Assembly: GCF_039537985.1 (NCBI RefSeq)
Contig: NZ_BAABBN010000015.1
Coordinates: 372,001-436,000 of the forward strand
DNA: 64,000 bases
Reading direction: 5' to 3'
Source: Litoribacillus peritrichatus
GTDB lineage: Bacteria; Pseudomonadota; Gammaproteobacteria; Pseudomonadales; Litoribrevibacteraceae
Shown piece after piece: positions 57,485 to 64,000 of this stretch. Under the pieces are notes generated by a model. The model was not told the origin of the DNA. It worked only from the letters and a program-made list of their open reading frames with translations, and made no database searches. The position numbers and the translations under genes are program-made. The first letter of the stretch is position 1. Each line of letters begins with the position of its first letter.

Positions 57485-58621
57485 ATGACTGCGAAATTTG
57501 AGAGTCGTGAATCTTTGGGTCGTTCAGACCGATGGGTTGTGAAAATTGGAAGTGCGCTGTTAACGAATGATGGTCAGGGGCTGGACACCAAGGCGATAGC
57601 CGGTTGGGTGGATCAGATTTCTGCTTTGGTTCGATCTGGCATTGAGGTTGTTTTGGTCTCGTCTGGTTCAGTCGCGGAGGGAATGAAGCGGCTGGGTATG
57701 ACGGATCGGCCAAAAAGTATGCATGAGTTGCAGGCTGCGGCCGCCGTCGGTCAGATGGGGTTGGTGCAGGTTTATGAGGCAAATTTTCAGCGCCATAAGT
57801 TGCATACAGCTCAAATTCTTCTGACGCATGATGATCTGTCTGATCGTCAGCGTTATCTAAATGCCAGAAGCACCTTGCGAGAGTTGATTCGCTTGGGGGT
57901 GGTGGCTGTCGTTAATGAAAATGACACTGTCGTTACTGATGAGATTAAGTTTGGTGATAACGATACCTTAGGGGCGTTGGTTGCCAACTTGGTGGAAGCG
58001 GATCTATTGGTGATTCTGACGGATCAGCAAGGGTTGTTTACTGCAGATCCGAGAAAAAATGCCGATGCTAAAATGATTTCTGAAACTTTGGCGAGTGATG
58101 GCTCTTTGGATGAAATGGCATCCGGCGGTGCAGGCGTTTTAGGGCGCGGTGGCATGGCAACGAAAGTAAATGCTGCCAGGTTGGCTGCGCGCGCAGGTGC
58201 GCACACCATTGTGGCTTCTGGTCGTTTGGATGATGTTTTGCTGAAAATATCTTCTGGAGAAGCTGTTGGGACTTGGTTCAAGCCTGATGCCAGGCCGCTG
58301 GATGCAAGAAAGCAGTGGTTGGCTGGGCATTTGCGGGCAAAAGGTGAGTTGGTTTTGGATTCTGGTGCGGTGAAGGCGTTGACTCAGTTAAATCGCAGTT
58401 TGTTGTCGGTGGGTGTTCGTCGGGTTTCGGGTGCATTTAATCGTGGTGAAATGGTTGTGTGTCGTGATGAGGCTGGGCGAGTGGTTGCGCACGGTTTGGT
58501 GAATTACAGTGTGGATGAAGCGTTAAAGATTGTTGGTCGCCCGTCGGAGTGTTTTGAGTCAGTGTTGGGGTATCTGGGTGAAGAAGAGCTGATACATCGG
58601 GATAACTTGGTCTTGATGTAG
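57485..58621 (+). CDS. proB: Glutamate 5-kinase with PUA domain
   Basis: A 378-residue enzyme catalysing the first step of proline synthesis, ATP-dependent phosphorylation of glutamate. The amino-acid kinase fold spans ~15-260 with VVKIGSALLTNDGQGLD at the start, VSSGSVAEGMKRLG, and NENDTVVTDEIKFGDND. The C-terminal PUA domain (~280-370) is the type found in proteobacterial ProB. AGGG lies upstream of the start. The enzyme is feedback-inhibited by proline in relatives. It follows obgE as in Pseudomonas; proA is elsewhere. Confidence 0.95.
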   Translation: MTAKFESRESLGRSDRWVVKIGSALLTNDGQGLDTKAIAGWVDQISALVRSGIEVVLVSSGSVAEGMKRLGMTDRPKSMHELQAAAAVGQMGLVQVYEANFQRHKLHTAQILLTHDDLSDRQRYLNARSTLRELIRLGVVAVVNENDTVVTDEIKFGDNDTLGALVANLVEADLLVILTDQQGLFTADPRKNADAKMISETLASDGSLDEMASGGAGVLGRGGMATKVNAARLAARAGAHTIVASGRLDDVLLKISSGEAVGTWFKPDARPLDARKQWLAGHLRAKGELVLDSGAVKALTQLNRSLLSVGVRRVSGAFNRGEMVVCRDEAGRVVAHGLVNYSVDEALKIVGRPSECFESVLGYLGEEELIHRDNLVLM

Positions 58622-58670
58622 TTTTTAGGGGGCTAGTGGTTTGCCTGGTGTTTAAATAAATCAGGCACAA

Positions 58671-58695
58671 AAAAACCGGCTTGTGGCCGGTTTTT
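58671..58695. terminator. Bidirectional terminator between proB and rpsT
   Basis: AAAAACCGGC at 58671-58680 pairs perfectly with GCCGGTTTTT at 58686-58695 around a five-base loop. A and T runs on the two sides let it end proB (plus) and rpsT (minus). Confidence 0.9.
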
Positions 58696-58716
58696 ATTTA
58701 GCAGCTTAATGGCGGA

Positions 58717-58983
58717 TTAGCTATTAAGTGCCTTAACTTGTGCATTAAGACGGCTCTGAAGGCGAGCTGCCTTATTTTTAGCATAAATGCCTTTAGTTAC
58801 CATTTTAGAGATAACTGGTTGTGCTTCTTTGTAAGCAGCAGAAGCAGCAGCGTGATCACCGGCTTCAATCTGTGCTCTTACTTTTTTGATGTATGTGCGC
58901 ACCATTGAACGAAGGCTTGCGTTGCGCTGACGGCTTTTTTCTGCCTGACGTGCACGTTTTTTAGCTTGTGGAGAGTTAGCCAC
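58717..58983 (-). CDS. rpsT: Ribosomal protein S20
   Basis: An 88-residue 30S protein with the pattern ANSPQAKKRARQAEKSR at the start and KNKAARLQSRLNAQVKAL at the end. The start is GTG 58983, with AGGAG eight bases upstream; an upstream ATG would add 25 residues not seen in the family. Escherichia coli rpsT uses UUG, and a weak start codon serves its self-control. It has a strong promoter and shares a terminator with proB. Confidence 0.96.
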   Translation of the reverse strand: MANSPQAKKRARQAEKSRQRNASLRSMVRTYIKKVRAQIEAGDHAAASAAYKEAQPVISKMVTKGIYAKNKAARLQSRLNAQVKALNS

Positions 58984-59029
58984 GTGTCTGACTCCTGAGA
59001 ATTTTTGACTGAAAGATTTTTGACGCGCC

Positions 59030-59058
59030 ACTATGCCCTTATTAACAGGGGGTGTCAA
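59030..59058 (-). promoter_or_regulatory. rpsT promoter
   Basis: On the minus strand TTGACA (59058-59053) and CATAGT (59035-59030) at exactly 17-base spacing, about 45 bases before the rpsT GTG. A strong sigma70 match. Confidence 0.75.
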
Positions 59059-59200
59059 TAATAATTTTGTTTTGGCTGGATGTACGGGTCGATCTCTGTA
59101 TACTTTGCCCTCGTTTTGGTTCTGTCGTCGGGTGAGTAATCAGGCGGTGCGGGATGGTGTGGCTTGTTGTGTGTGGTGTTGTTAAGTAGAGGGAATGTGG

Positions 59201-60769
59201 GTGTCGAAGGACTCGGTGAATACCAAAGTAAAAAAAGCCGGATTACTGCAGTCGAGTGCGGTGGTGGCTGTCATGACCATGCTGTCTCGCGTTCTTGGGT
59301 TGGTTCGGGATGTTGTGGTGGCTGTGCTGTTTGGTGCAGGGGCAGGCGCGGATGCTTTTTTTGTTGCGTTTAAAATCCCTAATTTCTTCCGGCGTTTGTT
59401 TGCTGAAGGCGCTTTTGCTCAGTCTTTTGTGCCGGTGCTGACTGAGTATCAACAAAAAAAAGCCCATGAGCAGGTAAAAGATTTAGTTAACCACGTGGCA
59501 GGCACCTTAGGCTGCGTGTTGTTTATTACGACAGTGATCGCTGTGGTTGGCGCACCTGTGTTGGCGATGGTGTTTGCTCCGGGTTTTTCATCGGATCAAG
59601 CCAAGTACGCTTTAACGGTTGATATGTTACGGCTGACCTTTCCTTATTTGATGCTGATTTCACTGACGGCGTTTGCCGGGGGCATATTAAACAGTTATGG
59701 TCGATTTGCTGTGCCGGCGTTTACGCCTGTGCTGCTTAATCTTTCTTTGATTGGTTCTGCTTTGTTGATTGCTCCGTATTTGGATGTGCCTGTCATGGCG
59801 CTGGCTTATGGGGTTTTGATTGCCGGTGTTGTTCAGTTGTTGTTTCAATTGCCTTTCTTAGGTGGGCTTGGGTTATTTCCTAAGCCTCAATATCGTAAAG
59901 ATCATGAAGGGGTGAAGAAGATTGTCTCTTTGATGATTCCTGCATTATTTGGCGTGTCGGTCAGTCAGATTAATTTGTTGTTGGATACGGTGCTGGCGTC
60001 GTTTCTTCAAACCGGGAGTGTTGCATGGCTGTATTATTCGGACCGTTTGACTGAACTGCCCTTGGGGGTGTTTGGTATTGCGATCGCGACGGTTATTTTG
60101 CCTTCGCTGTCGAAAAAGCACTCTAATGACGATTCCGGAGCATTCTCGCAGACGCTGGATTGGGCGGTGAGAATGGTTATGTTGATTGGCGTGCCGGCGA
60201 TGCTGGCATTGATCGTATTGGCAGAGCCTCTGGTATCAACGTTATTTTTCCATGGCGCTTTGACGGCGGATGATATCCCTATGATTACTGCAAGCTTACG
60301 TGCTTACTCGTTGGGTTTGTTGGCGTTTATGTTGATTAAGGTATTAGCACCGGGATTTTTCTCTAGGCAAGATACGAAAACGCCAGTCAAAATTGCGATC
60401 AGAGCCATGATTGCCAACATGGTGTTGAACTTGTTATTGGTTTGGCATCTGGATCATGTTGGGCTGGCTTTGGCGACGTCCATTTCTTCATGGTTGAATG
60501 CGCTGTGGTTGTACTTAGCGCTAAGAAAAGACGGTGTGTTTGCATGGCAGCCTGGGTTTGTGAGTTATTTATTTAAGCTGTTGGTGTCTTGTGGCGCTAT
60601 GTTGGCGGTCTTGGTGATGTTGATGCCTGGCTCTCAGATTTGGTATGACGGCAGCGTGCTGGAACGAGTTTTTTGGCTGACTGCTATGGTGGTGTCCGGT
60701 GGTCTGAGTTATTTTGTTGTGTTGCTGATTTGTGGCTTTAGGCCTAGACACTTTAAAGGCATGGCTTAA
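59201..60769 (+). CDS. murJ: Lipid II flippase MurJ
   Basis: A 522-residue inner-membrane MOP-family protein that flips lipid II to the periplasm for peptidoglycan synthesis. About 14 hydrophobic helices are visible. The family motif RVLGLVRDVVVAVLFGAGAGADAFFVAF (parts of one stretch, with the essential Arg residues) lies near residue 30, and NFFRRLFAEGAFAQSFVPV follows. I prefer GTG 59201, spaced six bases after AGAGGGA; ATG 59195 touches that ribosome site. Divergent from rpsT and followed by ribF. Confidence 0.93.
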   Translation: MSKDSVNTKVKKAGLLQSSAVVAVMTMLSRVLGLVRDVVVAVLFGAGAGADAFFVAFKIPNFFRRLFAEGAFAQSFVPVLTEYQQKKAHEQVKDLVNHVAGTLGCVLFITTVIAVVGAPVLAMVFAPGFSSDQAKYALTVDMLRLTFPYLMLISLTAFAGGILNSYGRFAVPAFTPVLLNLSLIGSALLIAPYLDVPVMALAYGVLIAGVVQLLFQLPFLGGLGLFPKPQYRKDHEGVKKIVSLMIPALFGVSVSQINLLLDTVLASFLQTGSVAWLYYSDRLTELPLGVFGIAIATVILPSLSKKHSNDDSGAFSQTLDWAVRMVMLIGVPAMLALIVLAEPLVSTLFFHGALTADDIPMITASLRAYSLGLLAFMLIKVLAPGFFSRQDTKTPVKIAIRAMIANMVLNLLLVWHLDHVGLALATSISSWLNALWLYLALRKDGVFAWQPGFVSYLFKLLVSCGAMLAVLVMLMPGSQIWYDGSVLERVFWLTAMVVSGGLSYFVVLLICGFRPRHFKGMA

Positions 60770-60805
60770 ACGGTGTTTGCTCTGTAAAGATGCGGTGCGC
60801 TGTAA

Positions 60806-60811
60806 TATAAT
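60806..60811 (+). promoter_or_regulatory. Candidate -10 element for ribF-ileS
   Basis: A perfect TATAAT, followed by the GC-rich GCCGCC, 36 bases before ribF. No good -35 at 16-18 bases upstream. Confidence 0.4.
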
Positions 60812-60847
60812 GCCGCCTTTTGTTTTTACTGGTTTGGAAGGAATTGA

Positions 60848-61804
60848 ATGCGCATAATTCGTGGGTTACATAATATTCGTCCTGAGCATCGAGGGTGTGT
60901 TGCGACGATAGGTAACTTTGATGGTGTGCATACTGGCCATAAGTCTTTAATATCCCGCTTAAAAGTAGAGGCGGCAAAGTTAGACTTGCCTGTTACTGTG
61001 GTGATTTTTGAACCCCAACCCAGAGAGTATTTTGATCCTGTGTCTGCTCCGGGTCGTATCACCCGATTTGCTGATAAAGTTTCTCAACTGGCAAAGGCGG
61101 GTGTTGAACAAGTGGTTTGTTTGAGTTTTAACGATCGCTTAAGGGCTTTGACCGCAGATGAGTTTGTTCAAACTTTATTGTTGGATGGTCTGGGTGTTAA
61201 GTTCCTGGTGGTTGGGGATGACTTCCGTTTCGGTTGTGATCGTTCCGGGGATTTTGAATTTTTGAAGCAGGTATCCGGGGATCATGATTTTGAACTGGTG
61301 AGCATGGATACCTTCAGTCATCAGCAGGAACGAGTCAGCAGTACTTTGGTTCGGGAAGTGCTGAATAATGCCGATTTTGATTTGGCAGAAAGACTGCTTG
61401 GCTGGCGTTATGCTATTTCTGGCAAAGTTGTGCATGGTCAGAAGTTAGGGCGTCAATTGGGCGTTCCAACGGCGAATATCCAGCTCTCAAATTTAAAGTC
61501 CCCGTTTAATGGGGTCTTTGCGGTAAAAGTTTCGTCTTGTGATGATCAGCAGATTTCCCGGTTCGAGGCGGTTGCCAATTTAGGTGTTAAACCCACCGTG
61601 AATGGTATTGCACCGTCACTTGAAGTGCATATTATTGATGGACGTTTTCAGCCGGAAGTAGACGGTTTGTACGGTACGAAATTAAACATAGAGTTCTGTC
61701 ATAAGCTCCGGAATGAGCAGAAATTTGATGGAATTGAGGCGCTAAAAGCCCAAATTGAACAAGATATTGCAGACGCAGCAACCTGGTTTGCGTCCCAAGG
61801 TTAA
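60848..61804 (+). CDS. ribF: Bifunctional riboflavin kinase / FMN adenylyltransferase
   Basis: A 318-residue enzyme making FMN and then FAD. The N-terminal nucleotidyltransferase domain has TIGNFDGVHTGHKSLI near residue 17 and later VGDDFRFGCDRSGDFEFL. The C-terminal riboflavin-kinase domain has GKVVHGQKLGRQLGVPTANI near residue 195 and VANLGVKPTVNG near 245. AAGGAA precedes the ATG. It is followed after 83 bases by ileS, the conserved ribF-ileS-lspA order. Confidence 0.95.
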   Translation: MRIIRGLHNIRPEHRGCVATIGNFDGVHTGHKSLISRLKVEAAKLDLPVTVVIFEPQPREYFDPVSAPGRITRFADKVSQLAKAGVEQVVCLSFNDRLRALTADEFVQTLLLDGLGVKFLVVGDDFRFGCDRSGDFEFLKQVSGDHDFELVSMDTFSHQQERVSSTLVREVLNNADFDLAERLLGWRYAISGKVVHGQKLGRQLGVPTANIQLSNLKSPFNGVFAVKVSSCDDQQISRFEAVANLGVKPTVNGIAPSLEVHIIDGRFQPEVDGLYGTKLNIEFCHKLRNEQKFDGIEALKAQIEQDIADAATWFASQG

Positions 61805-61887
61805 AATTTAAGTGCCTGGAACTAATACGGTTGTGGGTAATATAAAAAATTATGAGATGAACCTTTAAGGTTATTGGAATAGACGGC

Positions 61888-64000
61888 ATGGCTGATTATA
61901 AATCGACACTGAACTTACCTGATACAGAATTTCCAATGCGTGGCAATTTGGCAAAACGTGAGCCTGAATTGCTGAAGCGTTGGGAAGAAACCGGTTTGTA
62001 TCACAAAATTCGTGAAGCGAGAGCGGGCAGAGAAAAATTCATTCTTCATGATGGCCCTCCTTATGCGAACGGTAATATTCACATTGGTCATGCGGTGAAT
62101 AAGATATTGAAGGACATCATTGTTAAGGCGCGTACTTTGAGCGGTTTTGATGCGCCTTATGTGCCGGGCTGGGACTGTCATGGTTTACCGATTGAGCTGA
62201 AAGTGGAAGAGTTAATCGGTAAAGCAGGCGATAAGGTTGATGCGGCAACGTTCCGCGCTGAATGCCGTAAGTACGCGATGACGCAAGTGGATGGCCAGCG
62301 TGAAGATTTCAAACGATTGATGGTGATGGGGGATTGGGACAATCCGTACCTGACGATGGACTTCAACACCGAAGCCGACATCATTCGTTCATTAGGTAAG
62401 ATCGTTGAAAATAAGCACGTAACGCAGGGTTTTAAACCGGTTAATTGGTGCATGGATTGTGGTTCCGCATTGGCGGAAGCCGAGGTTGAGTATCAGGATA
62501 AAAAATCCATTTCGATCGATGTAAAGTTTGCCTTTGAAAACGCTCATGAGCTTTTGAATCGCTTTACGTTTTCAGAAGACAGCAAAGAAAATTACCTTGG
62601 TCTGGCTGCGAGCATTGTAATCTGGACAACCACTCCTTGGACGTTGCCTGCAAACGAAGCTGTTTCTGTGCATCCGAAACTGGAATACGCTTTGGTGCAC
62701 CTGAAAGAAGCGAATGAGTTGTTGGTGTTAGCCAGTGATTTGGTTACGGACGCTATGGCTCGATACGGTATTGAAGCGGATGGCTATGCTGTGGTTGCTC
62801 ATGCCAAAGGTGCAGACTTCGGCTGGGTTCAGGCCCAAGATGCTGGTGCTCAACTGAAGTTAAAGCACCCGTTCATGCCGAGCGATGCTGGTATGTCCCA
62901 AGGGAAGTTAGTTCACGTGATTACCGGTGATCACGTGACGGCAGACTCAGGTACTGGTGCGGTTCACACTGCGCCGTTCCATGGTGCAGACGATTACATT
63001 GTGTCAAATAACTTCGGTATTTCTTCACAATTGATGCTGGTGAATGCGGAAGGTTGCTTCATTACGAATGACGTCATGGATTCACTCGAGTTAAGTGGGT
63101 TATCCACAGCGAATAAAGGTAATTTCCGCATCTTAGCGATTTTAGCTGAGAAAGGCGCCTTGCTTAAAAAAGTCAATTTAGTGCACAGTTATCCGCATTG
63201 CTGGAGACATAAATCACCGATCATCTTCCGTGCAACGCCGCAGTGGTTCATCAGTATGTCTGAAAACGGACTGTTGGACAAAGCCATGCACGAAGTCAAT
63301 AACACGGTGGATTGGAAGCCGGGTTGGGGTAAGGCCCGCATTGAGTCCATGATGACGGATCGTCCTGACTGGTGTATTTCTCGTCAGCGTACTTGGGGCG
63401 TTCCTATTACGTTGTTTGTTCATAAAGAGACGGGTGCGCTTCACCCAGAAACCAAAGAATTAGTCGAGAAAGTGGCTGTTTTGGTTGAAGAGCGGGGCAT
63501 TGATGCCTGGTTCGATCTGGAGCCTGCGAGTTTGTTAGGTGAAGATGCGGATCAATACGACAAGATTACTGACACTCTGGATGTGTGGTTTGATTCAGGA
63601 ACGACCCACTTTTCAGTGTTGGAGCAGCGAGAACAATTAAACGTGCCAGCGGATTTATATCTGGAAGGTTCAGATCAGCATCGTGGTTGGTTCCAATCTT
63701 CATTGCTTACCAGTGTTGCGGTGCGTGAAGCTGCGCCATATAAAACCGTTTTGACTCACGGCTTTACGGTAGATAAAGACGGTCGCAAGATGTCTAAGTC
63801 TTTGGGGAATGTGATTGCGCCACAAGAAAAAGTGGATCAATTGGGTGCTGATATTCTTCGTCTGTGGGTATCTTCGGCGGATTATTCCAATGAAATGACG
63901 GTATCGGATGAAATTTTAAAACGTACCGCAGATTCTTATCGTCGTATTCGTAATACCGCTCGATTCTTGTTGGCTAACCTGAATGGTTTTAACCCGGAAA
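61888..64000 (+). CDS. ileS: Isoleucyl-tRNA synthetase, 3' end beyond the window
   Basis: The first ~704 residues of a class Ia synthetase; the frame stays open to the last base, so the C-terminus is cut by the window. It starts MADYKSTLNLPDTEFPMRGN at ATG 61888. The HIGH motif is in DGPPYANGNIHIGH near residue 66 and KMSKS in DGRKMSKSLGN near residue 630. The editing domain lies between, with the TTPWTLPANEA stretch near 250, and CWRHKSP near 435. The full protein should be about 930-940 residues. lspA is expected next. Confidence 0.96.
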   Translation, partial: MADYKSTLNLPDTEFPMRGNLAKREPELLKRWEETGLYHKIREARAGREKFILHDGPPYANGNIHIGHAVNKILKDIIVKARTLSGFDAPYVPGWDCHGLPIELKVEELIGKAGDKVDAATFRAECRKYAMTQVDGQREDFKRLMVMGDWDNPYLTMDFNTEADIIRSLGKIVENKHVTQGFKPVNWCMDCGSALAEAEVEYQDKKSISIDVKFAFENAHELLNRFTFSEDSKENYLGLAASIVIWTTTPWTLPANEAVSVHPKLEYALVHLKEANELLVLASDLVTDAMARYGIEADGYAVVAHAKGADFGWVQAQDAGAQLKLKHPFMPSDAGMSQGKLVHVITGDHVTADSGTGAVHTAPFHGADDYIVSNNFGISSQLMLVNAEGCFITNDVMDSLELSGLSTANKGNFRILAILAEKGALLKKVNLVHSYPHCWRHKSPIIFRATPQWFISMSENGLLDKAMHEVNNTVDWKPGWGKARIESMMTDRPDWCISRQRTWGVPITLFVHKETGALHPETKELVEKVAVLVEERGIDAWFDLEPASLLGEDADQYDKITDTLDVWFDSGTTHFSVLEQREQLNVPADLYLEGSDQHRGWFQSSLLTSVAVREAAPYKTVLTHGFTVDKDGRKMSKSLGNVIAPQEKVDQLGADILRLWVSSADYSNEMTVSDEILKRTADSYRRIRNTARFLLANLNGFNPE

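Overview
This window looks like a chromosomal segment of a marine-type gammaproteobacterium of the Pseudomonadales/Oceanospirillales kind. The evidence is gene order. Two blocks, miaB-phoH(ybeZ)-ybeY-corC-lnt-leuS-lptE-holA and ispB/rplU-rpmA-obgE-proB/rpsT/murJ-ribF-ileS, are arranged as in Pseudomonas and its relatives. Other markers agree: rlmE, trmJ, folX, and the DUF1820, DUF2788 and DUF2057 families. I cannot name the species from sequence alone.

Layout. 1-5 kb holds housekeeping and small envelope genes: a zinc-ribbon protein, rlmE, an FAD oxidoreductase, a SpoU-type RNA methyltransferase, a hexapeptide acetyltransferase and a glycine-zipper protein. 5-14 kb is mixed: an unusual response regulator, a DUF1778/GNAT toxin-antitoxin pair, an AmpG-like transporter, a histidine kinase next to an HD-GYP response regulator, a HI0933-type flavoprotein and a YoaK-type membrane protein. 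14.7-30 kb is a large same-strand signalling cluster: a 2188-residue soluble hybrid kinase with 13 tandem HAMP-like units, CheR, a receiver-less CheB, a receiver-kinase, an Rcp1-like receiver, KaiB, and two tandem receiver-receiver-PAS-like-GGDEF-EAL proteins. A secreted FilA-like protein, a DUF342/FapA protein and an assembly gap follow. The gap has an rrn-type promoter on one side and an intrinsic terminator on the other, so an rRNA operon was probably collapsed there.

33.7-43.4 kb is the conserved minus-strand holA-to-miaB block. 43.6-49.5 kb holds small conserved genes, an MltF-like lytic transglycosylase with two solute-binding domains, trmJ and a thioesterase. 49.5-52 kb is accessory: a tRNA-Ser/Asn/His cluster with a second, degenerate tRNA-His about 2.0 kb away. 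Both tRNA-His copies lie inside a ~200-bp direct repeat, with an orphan lipoprotein and a replication-protein-like fragment between them, which suggests the scar of a tRNA-targeting integrative element. 52.2-64 kb returns to core genes (folX, a transporter, ispB, rplU-rpmA-obgE-proB, rpsT, murJ, ribF, ileS, the last cut by the window end).

How the genes fit together. The 14.7-30 kb cluster reads as one pathway, by inference. A cytoplasmic HAMP-array sensor kinase with three receivers, tuned by a CheR/CheB methylation pair, would feed receiver proteins and KaiB and end in two c-di-GMP enzymes. No kaiC, cheA, cheW or chemoreceptor gene is in the window, so KaiB's partner here is unknown. This is the best candidate for an undescribed system.
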